From positions 1 to 64,000 of the forward strand of contig NZ_JAKILU010000016.1 of assembly GCF_023283485.1 (NCBI RefSeq): 64,000 bases of DNA. The letters are read 5' to 3'. This DNA comes from Shewanella glacialipiscicola (lineage in GTDB: Bacteria > Pseudomonadota > Gammaproteobacteria > Enterobacterales > Shewanellaceae). How positions within the stretch are numbered: the stretch's first letter is position 1; every line of letters begins with the position of its first letter. Positions 28,929-37,186 of the stretch are shown piece after piece. The position numbers and the translations under genes were made by a program. Under the pieces are notes generated by a model. It searched no databases, was not told the origin of the DNA, and saw only the letters and a list, made by a program, of their open reading frames with translations.

Positions 28929-31562
28929 TTAGTGAGCCATAGTATTTTTTATTAGTACACAACGCTGCTCTTTTTGGCGGGTCTCGAGTAAAGTGCGACG
29001 AGCGAGATTCGATAATCCGGTTTGGCTATCGAGAACTTTATTTAATGCGGCAATACTTGTGTAATTACAATCTGTAGGGATCAGGTTGTAACCGTAGTTG
29101 CGCATAAATACCGGCCCTTTTTTGTCCATATCGTTCAAGCTCGACAGGCGTTCTTCGGCGGTTGCTGCACTTAATAGCTTTTGCTCTGCAGGATAAAGGT
29201 TGGCCATGACAATCCGTTGTTTAGCAAAGGGCAAGCTGTCTTGGTGGACTTTACTTAACCAACGACGTTTTGCGCTAGCCTCTGGGCGAATAACCTCGGC
29301 AGCAAGTGCCGCTTTTTGGCCTGCATCAGAATTATCTTTGGTAGCTTCAGTGGTTAAACGCTGCAATGCATTAGGGAAATCATAACGATTCAGTTGAATG
29401 ATGATTGCCCAACGCAAATCTTGATCTAAGGTTAATCCTTTAATTTTGGTGTCGCCGTCCAGTAGCTGCGCTAAATGACGCAGTGAATCCCTATCGCTCG
29501 CTAAACTGACATAGGCATTAAACCAGCGGCGCTGAAAGTCATTATCGTCTTTACTTTCCATCGTCTTTCTCAGGCTCATTTGGCTTAAGCCTTTTATGGC
29601 ATTTTCAGCGTAATTTTGTTGAATTGGTGCAATTTGCGCTAAATATTCCTTTGAGCGCAACATACTATCAATGATCTGACCGACGATAGTGTAATCGGAC
29701 TCTGCTGGCGCGTTCACAAAAACAGTACTGAGATATTGTTCTAGGCTTAATTTACCCTCGCGAACACTGTCCCACAGGCTTTGCCATAGCATAGAACGTA
29801 GCAGTGGATCTGATACATTACTCAGCTGTTGTTGAGCTGTTGTAAAAGATTTTCTATCGAGCTCGACTTTGACAAAGCCCCAATCATCAAAGTTTGGATA
29901 CACTAAATCAGGGCAGCGTTCGCCAACCAGTTGTTTGACTTCAGTACGCCTGCCCTTGTAAGTCACAGGTACGATAATGTCATTTCTCAAGCCAGAACGT
30001 GATTGAGTAAACAAAGCCACTTGAACTTTTTGTTCGCGCAAGGTGGGCAGTTCAGCACTTGCTGGCAACTGCACCAGGCTAAATGCGCTAATGCGGTTAC
30101 CATTACAACGGTATTCCGCTTTAATCGTATTAACACCTGCGCTATAGAGCCACTCTTGAGTCCACGCCGTTAAATCACGGCCTGCGGCTTTACCTAGGCT
30201 ATTAATAAAATCGTCTAATTCGGCATTTTGATAGCTGTATTGTTTTAAATAATTACTTACACCGCGCCTAAATACCATGTCGCCTAGCAAGTGGCGCAGT
30301 TGTTTTAGTGTGGAGGCGCCTTTTTGATAAGTAATCGCATCGATATTATCGAAGGCATTTTGGGTTGTCGCGACGGGTACTTCAATGGGATGAGTGGTGA
30401 CTAGGCTATCTTGCTCATAGGCTTTTTGTTTACCTGTGGCGTAAAAGTTGCGCCATGCATTAGTAAACTCAGTCGCTTCTTGAGTCGCGAGTGTGCCCAT
30501 GAAAGAAGCAAAGCTTTCATTAAGCCACAGACCATTCCACCATTTCATGGTGACGAGATCGCCAAACCATTGGTGTGCCATTTCATGCATGATAACGCCA
30601 GCAAGACTTTGCTTTTGATCGGCTGTCATCGCCGCTTTATGCAGGAAAATATCTTCTGAAAAGGTCACCGCGGCTGCGTTTTCCATGGCGCCATAGAGGA
30701 AGTCTGGCACTAGAATTTGATCGTATTTCTTAAACGGGTAAGCAATGCCAAAGTAGTTATCAAAGAAAGTTAACCCTTGTTTAGTGTAGGTAAACCAATC
30801 TTGTGGCGTTACTTGATTTGCCACAGACTCACGGGCAAATAAACGCATTGGATAACGGCCTGAGTTATCTTGCCACACATGGTAAGGACCTGCGTGCATC
30901 GAGAAGTTATACGGACTCAGTTTAGGCGTGTCAGGAAAGCTCCAGCGATTATAAGCACCAGCTGGAGTGACTTGTGTTTCACGCATTGAGCTAATGACTT
31001 GCCAGTCTTTGGGGGCGGTGACAGTAATTTGATAGTTAGCTTTGATATCGGGTTGGTCAAATACCGCAAACATCTGCTGGGCTGCAGCGGGTTCAAAATG
31101 AGAATAAAGATAAACTTTGTCATCAACCGGATCTTGGAAGCGATGTAAACCTTCACCATTGGTACTGTGGGCGCGGGTAAATTGTACCTCGACCGTGTTT
31201 GCACCTGAGGTCAGTAAACGCGTGTTCAAGCTGATATAGGCACCATTATAGTTAGGATATATCGCTGTGCCATTGATTATAAGGCGTTTTATCTGTGCTT
31301 TATTTAAATCCAGACTTAACTGTTTGGGTACTTCACTAAGCCTAAATGTGACCTTTGACGTGGCAGAAAACTCGGTCTCACCCGTGAGTTGAAAATCCAA
31401 CTCATAGCGAACATCGGAAATGACCTGTGAGCGAAGTGATGCCTGATATTGGCTGATATAAGCACTGTTATCGCGCGGTGCTGTATTCAATGTGCTATGG
31501 GTTGCGCACGACATTAATGCACTACAGGTAAGGGCAAGCAAACTGGCTTTAAACAAGTTCAC
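28929..31562 (-). CDS. M1-family aminopeptidase, outer-envelope lipoprotein (PepN-like)
   Basis: An 877-residue zinc metallopeptidase of family M1. The N-terminus is a lipoprotein signal with LMSC, placing the modified Cys at about residue 19. The substrate-binding exopeptidase motif is GAMEN at about 291-295. The zinc motif is HEMAH at about 326-330, with the third ligand Glu at about 349 in NESFASFMG, and a conserved Tyr follows in the AITYQKGAS segment. It likely trims N-terminal residues from peptides in the periplasm or at the cell surface. The GTG start at 31562 has AAGGA upstream. The long C-terminal helical domain is typical of M1 enzymes. Confidence 0.92.
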   Translation of the reverse strand: MNLFKASLLALTCSALMSCATHSTLNTAPRDNSAYISQYQASLRSQVISDVRYELDFQLTGETEFSATSKVTFRLSEVPKQLSLDLNKAQIKRLIINGTAIYPNYNGAYISLNTRLLTSGANTVEVQFTRAHSTNGEGLHRFQDPVDDKVYLYSHFEPAAAQQMFAVFDQPDIKANYQITVTAPKDWQVISSMRETQVTPAGAYNRWSFPDTPKLSPYNFSMHAGPYHVWQDNSGRYPMRLFARESVANQVTPQDWFTYTKQGLTFFDNYFGIAYPFKKYDQILVPDFLYGAMENAAAVTFSEDIFLHKAAMTADQKQSLAGVIMHEMAHQWFGDLVTMKWWNGLWLNESFASFMGTLATQEATEFTNAWRNFYATGKQKAYEQDSLVTTHPIEVPVATTQNAFDNIDAITYQKGASTLKQLRHLLGDMVFRRGVSNYLKQYSYQNAELDDFINSLGKAAGRDLTAWTQEWLYSAGVNTIKAEYRCNGNRISAFSLVQLPASAELPTLREQKVQVALFTQSRSGLRNDIIVPVTYKGRRTEVKQLVGERCPDLVYPNFDDWGFVKVELDRKSFTTAQQQLSNVSDPLLRSMLWQSLWDSVREGKLSLEQYLSTVFVNAPAESDYTIVGQIIDSMLRSKEYLAQIAPIQQNYAENAIKGLSQMSLRKTMESKDDNDFQRRWFNAYVSLASDRDSLRHLAQLLDGDTKIKGLTLDQDLRWAIIIQLNRYDFPNALQRLTTEATKDNSDAGQKAALAAEVIRPEASAKRRWLSKVHQDSLPFAKQRIVMANLYPAEQKLLSAATAEERLSSLNDMDKKGPVFMRNYGYNLIPTDCNYTSIAALNKVLDSQTGLSNLARRTLLETRQKEQRCVLIKNTMAH

Positions 31563-31747
31563 AACTTAAATCCTTCAAATAATTGATTTTTAAGCTGCAG
31601 AGTGAGCGTTCGCTATCACACAGGCTGGCATGACTAAGGCGAGCCTTAGCTGGCAGAAGGGTTAAGTTATAGCGGCATCATTGCAGGGTATTTTGGCCGA
31701 GTACACTACCTTATTTACCTAGGATAACCAATGTTAAAAATGTAAAA

Positions 31748-31777
31748 AAAAGCCAGCATCTAAGCTGGCTTTGTGAG
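31748..31777 (-). terminator. Terminator of the lpoB unit
   Basis: The stem AAAGCCAGC/GCTGGCTTT has a short loop. A T-run follows on the minus strand. It lies about 40 bases after the lpoB stop. Confidence 0.85.
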
Positions 31778-31813
31778 AACGCAATACTTTAAATATTGCG
31801 TTCTATAGGATAA

Positions 31814-32407
31814 TTACATACCTAAGAAAGACTTAGACTTTGTTTTACGGATTTCTTTTTCATCAGACCATTCAATCAAGCCTGTTTCTAAATCCATTAA
31901 ACGCATTGTCATCTTGTAGTACACATCTTTGGTGCTACCGTCTTGCTTAACGATGCTGGATAAATTGCCGTATAACATGTATTGAGCGCCGATTTGACGA
32001 CCAAACTTAATGGCGGTTGATGGATCAACCATGCCAGTGTTGTTTTGGTAGTCTAGTTGCTTACGAACGGCATCTACTTTGGTCATATCGATAAAACGGA
32101 ACTTGCCTGAGCGTAATAGTTTGTTACTGATAGAGTCTGTCACTGACTCGGTATCAATATGCTCAGAAGTTTTATTCTTAATGCTATCGATAAACAAAAT
32201 GGGGCGATTGTTAGCCGTTATTGCGACTATCGGTGGGAATGTCATCATGCTATCGACCATTTTGGCCGCAATAGCTTGTAGATCGGTTGAGCCAAAGTTT
32301 TCGTTGACGGTTTCAACTTCGGTGGCATCGCCATATTCAACTTTAGATTGACATGCAGCCAGCCCGATCACCGCAGCTAGCACAAAAATCAGTTTAAATT
32401 GTTTCAT
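31814..32407 (-). CDS. lpoB: LpoB-like lipoprotein, penicillin-binding protein activator
   Basis: A 197-residue outer-membrane lipoprotein of the LpoB family, which in E. coli stimulates the peptidoglycan synthase PBP1b from the outside. The signal peptide ends with the lipobox LAAC (Cys at about residue 20). The conserved fold is represented by VDSMMTFPPI, NRPILFIDSIKNKTSEHIDT, SGKFRFIDMTKV and GAQYMLYGNLSSIV. The start at 32407 is chosen because GGAACTG precedes it and the signal peptide is then of normal length; an upstream in-frame codon would add 13 residues. Its neighbour is the COG3014 lipoprotein, a pairing I recall from other gamma-proteobacteria. Confidence 0.88.
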   Translation of the reverse strand: MKQFKLIFVLAAVIGLAACQSKVEYGDATEVETVNENFGSTDLQAIAAKMVDSMMTFPPIVAITANNRPILFIDSIKNKTSEHIDTESVTDSISNKLLRSGKFRFIDMTKVDAVRKQLDYQNNTGMVDPSTAIKFGRQIGAQYMLYGNLSSIVKQDGSTKDVYYKMTMRLMDLETGLIEWSDEKEIRKTKSKSFLGM

Positions 32408-32476
32408 AGTCAGTTCCATTTTGTGATTGTATAAACCCAATAACACTCGTCTTATCCAAATGCATCTTGCGCTAGG

Positions 32477-33880
32477 CTAGATGATTATTGAATAAATACG
32501 GGTGTAATTACCAGTATCAATTGCCCAGACTAAGGTGGTTTTGCCTGCTGCAACGTCAATTTTTGCTGGTGGCGCTTTATCTATCTGCAAAGTGTATTCA
32601 CCCGCATTCAAATAACGCCGCCCTATTTGTGCTTGTTTTGGGAGCGTTAGCCAACTACGACGGTCAGCTTGCTCTGTTACTACGTTAAAAATCTGCATTA
32701 CAATACTACCGATATTAGCCGCGTTATTACCAGGGCTACCGCTTTTCTCGATTTGATAGGCCATTTCTGATTTAGCATATACCCGAGCTACTTGGCGCAC
32801 TAAAGTGGCGGGCAGTTCTTCTTTCAGTGCAGTGATAGCTAACGCATCTATATTAGCAATCGGTTCTGTTTTTAGCACTGTACCTAAACCCTGTACTTGC
32901 GTCTCTGGTACAAAAGTATTGTTAGGCATGTAAGTCGCTAGCGATACGGTTTGCCAGTTGCCATGGATGGTAAAAGGCACTGTGAGTGATTGTTTTGCGG
33001 GTACAAAACCGCGCTCAACCATTAAAATAACTTGGCCATCTTGTGGATTGGGTAGCTTAGCATCACCCCAACGGCGTTTAAATTCATCATATTGTGGCAT
33101 ACCAAGTTGTTTAGCCAGGCGCACAAGATCTTGTTGTAAATAAGTATTATCGGGAGTGATTTGTGCGGCTTTACGATAATCGATATAAGCATCATTAGGC
33201 TCACCCAAAACCTCATGCAGCAGGCCGGTAGTGTAATAACTGTAGGCGTTTAAAAAAGAGCTAGTCACTGTACCTGCCGCCTGACCTAACTTATTGACTT
33301 CGGCATCGATAGTGCCATTTGCCATAGCTTGTACTGATTTTTGTGACTCTTGATAGCGCTCTTGCTCGCTGCTTTGCAGCTCGTTACTGCGACGAACCTC
33401 AACTAAAGCACCTTGAAAATCACCGCTAAATAAATAGTTAAGAGCCTGGTATTGGTGCAGCATAATACGTTCATATCCAGGGCCTCGATAGGGGATCGCA
33501 TTATCGTTTAACACTAAACTACTTGCGGTAGCTCCTATGCCACTGGCACTGATTTTAGCTTTCTCATCAAAGGCGGTGTAGGCATCGACCGCTTGTTGGT
33601 AATATTGTTTACTGCGCGCAAAATCACCTGCAACTTGGGTTATACGGCCTGCCTCTTGGGCGTAGAGTAGGCCATCTTTATCTGTAATATTACTGACCAG
33701 TTTGTCAATATCCGCCAAAGGGGTTGCGCTATTGAGCTGTTGTTTAATCGGTTCAATTTGTGCGGGATAATTGATAAGAATGCTGTTGTAAGCGCATCCT
33801 GATAAGCCGAACACTAAACCTAGCGTTAAAACTGATGCTATAAAAGGTCGACATAAAGGGGCAACGAAGGACAGTTTCAT
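32477..33880 (-). CDS. COG3014-family lipoprotein
   Basis: A 467-residue lipoprotein of an uncharacterised family (COG3014). The signal peptide ends in LSGC, with Cys at about residue 29. The N-terminal half looks like a TPR-type helical repeat region (FARSKQYYQQAVDAY, MLHQYQALNYLFSGDFQGALVEVRRSNELQ, NDAYIDYRKAAQITPDN). The C-terminal part is beta-rich. Its ATG overlaps the def stop codon by one base (TAATG), so translation is probably coupled. Position between def and lpoB suggests a role in the cell envelope, which is inference only. Confidence 0.82.
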   Translation of the reverse strand: MKLSFVAPLCRPFIASVLTLGLVFGLSGCAYNSILINYPAQIEPIKQQLNSATPLADIDKLVSNITDKDGLLYAQEAGRITQVAGDFARSKQYYQQAVDAYTAFDEKAKISASGIGATASSLVLNDNAIPYRGPGYERIMLHQYQALNYLFSGDFQGALVEVRRSNELQSSEQERYQESQKSVQAMANGTIDAEVNKLGQAAGTVTSSFLNAYSYYTTGLLHEVLGEPNDAYIDYRKAAQITPDNTYLQQDLVRLAKQLGMPQYDEFKRRWGDAKLPNPQDGQVILMVERGFVPAKQSLTVPFTIHGNWQTVSLATYMPNNTFVPETQVQGLGTVLKTEPIANIDALAITALKEELPATLVRQVARVYAKSEMAYQIEKSGSPGNNAANIGSIVMQIFNVVTEQADRRSWLTLPKQAQIGRRYLNAGEYTLQIDKAPPAKIDVAAGKTTLVWAIDTGNYTRIYSIII

Positions 33881-34437
33881 TATTGTGCTTCACCTTTTAC
33901 GGTAGTAGGTTGGGCTGACAAAGTGTGTGTTTGTTCTGGCATCCGCGAACGTTCAAGTAAGGTGATCCCTTGAAGGTGATCAAATTCATGTTGAAAAATA
34001 CGCGCGATAAAATCAGTTAATTCTGCCTGTTGCCACTCACCTTGTAAATTCTGGTAGCGTACTTCAATCGTTTTATGTCTTTGTATGATAAATCTTTGCC
34101 CAGGGACTGATAGGCAACCCTCTTCCCCGCTGACTAAGTCACTCGACACATGAATAATGTGCGGATTAACCACCACCACTGGCGCCATGTTGGGCGCATC
34201 GGGGTAACGCTCGTTGGGGCGTGAGGCCATAATAAATAAGGCTAAAGGACTGTGTACCTGTGGGGCTGCAATGCCAACACCTTGGGCCGCTGCCATACTG
34301 GCAGACATTTGCTGGGCAAGCTCAGTAAGCGCGGCGTCAAAGTGCTGCACCGCGATAGCCTGTTGCTTGAGAATGTCTTCACCCACTAACGCTATGGGCA
34401 ATAGAGCAGAGGGGGTTGGCCTTAAAAATGTAAACAT
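33880..34437 (-). CDS. def: Peptide deformylase (second copy type)
   Basis: A 185-residue metallo-deformylase that removes the N-formyl group from new proteins. All three active-site motifs are intact: GVGIAAPQ (about 53-60), EGCLS (106-110) and QHEFDH (149-154), giving the metal ligands Cys and two His and the catalytic Glu. It is not next to fmt, where the housekeeping def usually lies, so this is probably a paralogue. It overlaps the following COG3014 lipoprotein gene by one base. Confidence 0.92.
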   Translation of the reverse strand: MFTFLRPTPSALLPIALVGEDILKQQAIAVQHFDAALTELAQQMSASMAAAQGVGIAAPQVHSPLALFIMASRPNERYPDAPNMAPVVVVNPHIIHVSSDLVSGEEGCLSVPGQRFIIQRHKTIEVRYQNLQGEWQQAELTDFIARIFQHEFDHLQGITLLERSRMPEQTHTLSAQPTTVKGEAQ

Positions 34438-34500
34438 CGCATTCCCTGGATATTTTGCGTTGACCGTCTGTTAATTAAAGTTTCAATCAACAGTATCGGG

Positions 34501-34713
34501 TTAGTAATGAGGTGGCGGCGTTTCTTCAGCCTGAGTCGCCATATTACTCGGCTCCATGTCTTGCAACTTACCAATTAACATATGAATTTGGTGCTGCTGA
34601 TGGGCGACGAGTCGATTCAACTTGATCACTTCTTGGTTTAACTCTTCGACGGTAAGCTCCTGAAAAGCTAATTTAGTTTCTAGCTCTTCAATCTGTGTTT
34701 GTACGCCTTGCAT
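34501..34713 (-). CDS. slyX: SlyX family protein
   Basis: A 70-residue coiled-coil protein. The heptad-rich centre [18 protein letters not shown] and [21 protein letters not shown], the KLQDMEP segment and the short proline-rich tail ETPPPHY are the SlyX family features. Function is unknown. It lies between the WD40 lipoprotein gene (9 bases upstream) and def, all leftward, suggesting one operon. GAGG precedes the ATG. Confidence 0.92.
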   Translation of the reverse strand: MQGVQTQIEELETKLAFQELTVEELNQEVIKLNRLVAHQQHQIHMLIGKLQDMEPSNMATQAEETPPPHY

Positions 34714-34722
34714 GACTAACCT

Positions 34723-35673
34723 CTATTGCTGCCAAGTTTCAACTAAGCCTTGGCTACTGATACTAACAACTTTATTGGTATCTCGAATTGCTACTGAGTA
34801 TACAACGGCTCCTCGACTTTGGCTGTTTTTAGTAAGTGAAATCTGCCATTTACCGATTTCTTTACCAGTACCACGTTGCCAGAGTATGACTTCTCTGGCG
34901 GGGGTTCCCGTCAGTATTTGAGTGTCATTATTGACAAATCTTACCGCTGAAAAGTTCATTTGACGGCGCTGAATATCCAATTTATTTAAAAGGTTACCAC
35001 TTGTATTATCCCAAATCTTGGCTTCATTGGTGCTGCCATTGGTGAAGCTTAAGCTGCCACTCTCATTGAGCGCGACTTTGGTAATGCGGCTGCTTAAGGT
35101 CCAAGTATGTAACGGTTGTCCGGTTTGTGCTTGCCAAAGAATGGCCTGCATATCATTTGAGCCTGTTAATGCTAATCGACCATCCGCGGAGAGCGCCACG
35201 CTATTGACGCGATCTTTATGTCCTAGAAATTTGATTAAGGCACTTCGGGCTGAATTGAGTGACATGACCGAACCATCGTTTAAACCAACGAGTAGTGCGC
35301 CATTATCCGCTACTGCAACGCTTTCACCGGATGATGGTAAGGACCACCAGCCTAAAGATTTGCCATCAGCCATTCTCCATATCGCGACAGAATCTCGACT
35401 TAACGACGCGGCAAATGCCCCGTTGGGAGAAATCGCTGTGCTTGTGACTCCGGTATTGATATCACCGTGTATCCACTGATATTTAAGTGTATGAGTACTG
35501 AGATCCCAACATTGCACGCCGCTATTTTGGGTTGCGACTAGGGCAAATTCCCCATGACTTGACAGGCTAGCGCTATAGCTAGGTTCTGTGGTGAGAATGC
35601 TAATATCTTCCGCTTTGGGGCTACAAGCGGCAAGAAGAATAGTACAAATTACCAGCAGTAGGTGTTTCTTCAT
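34723..35673 (-). CDS. WD40-repeat lipoprotein
   Basis: A 316-residue protein with a lipoprotein signal (lipobox LAAC, Cys at about residue 16) followed by WD40-type repeats filling the rest. Recurrent units have the pattern SLS.HG..AL..(S/T).D.....W, for example VNSVALSADGRLALTGSNDM and TSTAISPNGAFAASLSRDS. It is probably a beta-propeller scaffold in the envelope, and no enzyme motif is visible. The start at 35673 has GGGAG 9 bases upstream and fits the signal peptide, so the 13 residues of the longer frame are left out. Divergent from fkpA. Confidence 0.88.
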   Translation of the reverse strand: MKKHLLLVICTILLAACSPKAEDISILTTEPSYSASLSSHGEFALVATQNSGVQCWDLSTHTLKYQWIHGDINTGVTSTAISPNGAFAASLSRDSVAIWRMADGKSLGWWSLPSSGESVAVADNGALLVGLNDGSVMSLNSARSALIKFLGHKDRVNSVALSADGRLALTGSNDMQAILWQAQTGQPLHTWTLSSRITKVALNESGSLSFTNGSTNEAKIWDNTSGNLLNKLDIQRRQMNFSAVRFVNNDTQILTGTPAREVILWQRGTGKEIGKWQISLTKNSQSRGAVVYSVAIRDTNKVVSISSQGLVETWQQ

Positions 35674-35827
35674 GAACTTGCTCCCTAAGTTGCTGTCTTT
35701 AGAGTTGATCAAGTGACATTAATCACTATTAACCCATAAAGAATCTAGTTGGTATAACTGAGATAACTAGTATAAAGTTGTCGCGCTTAGGTTATTGTAA
35801 CCGCTTGAGGATGCTGAGGAAGCTTTA

Positions 35828-36598
35828 ATGAAATCGATTTATAAATTATCGTTAGTAGCATTAGCCGTTATTGGGCTATCTGCTTGTAATAAAGAAGAAA
35901 AAACAGAAAGTGTTGGCGCAAATGTTGAATTAACGACAGAAGCGCAAAAAGAAGCTTACAGTGTCGGCGCTTCAATCGGTCGTTACATGTCAGGTCACAT
36001 TAAAGAGCAAGAAGAGTTAGGTCTACCAGTAGATCGCACTTTAATTGTTACCGGTTTCACTAATGGCTTGAATGACCAGCTGAAATTAACTGAAGAAGAT
36101 ATGCAAACCATTCTTCAGAGTTTAGATAAAAAACTAAACGATAAGCGTCAGGAACAAGCGACTGCTATTTCTGCAAAAAATATTGAAGATGGTAAAAAAT
36201 ACCTAGAAGAAAACAAAGCTAAGCCTGGTGTTGTTACCACTGAATCGGGCTTGCAATACGAAGTATTGACACCAGCGACGGGTGAAAAGCCAGCAGCTGA
36301 AGACACTGTAGAAGTAGATTATGTGGGCACTTTGCTCGATGGTACTGAGTTTGATAGCTCTTACAAGCGTGGCGAAACGGCTAAATTCCCGTTAAATCGC
36401 GTTATTCCTGGTTGGACTGAAGGCGTTCAGTTAATGCCTGTTGGTGCTAAGTTTAAGTTTGTTATCCCATCAAGCCTTGCTTATGGTGATCGCGATACTG
36501 GTACTATTCCACCAAACTCGACACTGATTTTTGAAGTTGAATTAAAGTCAGTTGAGAAAGCAGCCGTTGAACCTGTTGCTGCACCTGCTAAAAAATAA
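35828..36598 (+). CDS. fkpA: FKBP-type peptidyl-prolyl isomerase, lipoprotein form
   Basis: A 256-residue periplasmic folding factor. The lipobox LSAC gives a lipidated Cys at about residue 20. An N-terminal helical dimerisation domain (about 35-135; KEAYSVGASIGRYM, DKKLNDKRQEQATA) precedes the FKBP domain (about 145-240) with VEVDYVGTLLDGTEFDSSYKRG, FPLNRVIPGWTEGVQLMPVGAKFKF and IPPNSTLIFEVEL. It catalyses proline cis/trans isomerisation and chaperones envelope proteins. The C-terminal tail is Ala/Pro-rich. GAGGAAG gives a strong ribosome site. Confidence 0.93.
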   Translation: MKSIYKLSLVALAVIGLSACNKEEKTESVGANVELTTEAQKEAYSVGASIGRYMSGHIKEQEELGLPVDRTLIVTGFTNGLNDQLKLTEEDMQTILQSLDKKLNDKRQEQATAISAKNIEDGKKYLEENKAKPGVVTTESGLQYEVLTPATGEKPAAEDTVEVDYVGTLLDGTEFDSSYKRGETAKFPLNRVIPGWTEGVQLMPVGAKFKFVIPSSLAYGDRDTGTIPPNSTLIFEVELKSVEKAAVEPVAAPAKK

Positions 36599-36623
36599 TT
36601 GGCTTTGTAATATATAGCTATTA

Positions 36624-36656
36624 AAAATACCGCTCTTTGATGGGCGGTATTTTTTT
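36624..36656 (+). terminator. Terminator of fkpA
   Basis: The stem AATACCGC/GCGGTATT has a 10-base loop and is followed by seven T. Confidence 0.9.
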
Positions 36657-37186
36657 GTCTTTTAAAAAATTATTATCTGAACTCTGGCTTAACTCAATGC
36701 TTAGATTTAACGGGTTTGCAGACTTTTGTAATGTTTCATTTCTTGTTTATTACCTATGTAGTAAACATATCGCCATCAGTGTTAATCGCTAATTATATTT
36801 CAAAATAATGAACGCTAAATTAAGCTTTAATGATATTTTTAATGTATCTAAAATATCCTGTTTTTTTATTTATTATTAAGTACCTCATACTGAATAATAT
36901 TTTAAAAATATCACATAAAAAGGTTGTCCATCATTTAAAGTATTCAACGATAGATTTTGTCTAACATGTATTTTGCTTACTGATTGTTTTCACATGGTTA
37001 ATATTTTTAATTTATTATGTTGTTCTGTTTTATGAACAAGCATTTGCGCATAATAACTTACTCATCAATATGTTACGTTTGTAATGTGCGAGCTGCGCCT
37101 CTATTTTTTCGTATCCAACTCTGGAATAATCCCTTTGCACGTTAACAGAACGTTAGCGGCAAAATTATAATAATGGGGTTGATGGT
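36657..37186. other. AT-rich spacer upstream of exeM
   Basis: About 530 very AT-rich bases with no ORF. It probably contains the exeM promoter and regulatory sites, but none could be named with confidence. Confidence 0.4.
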
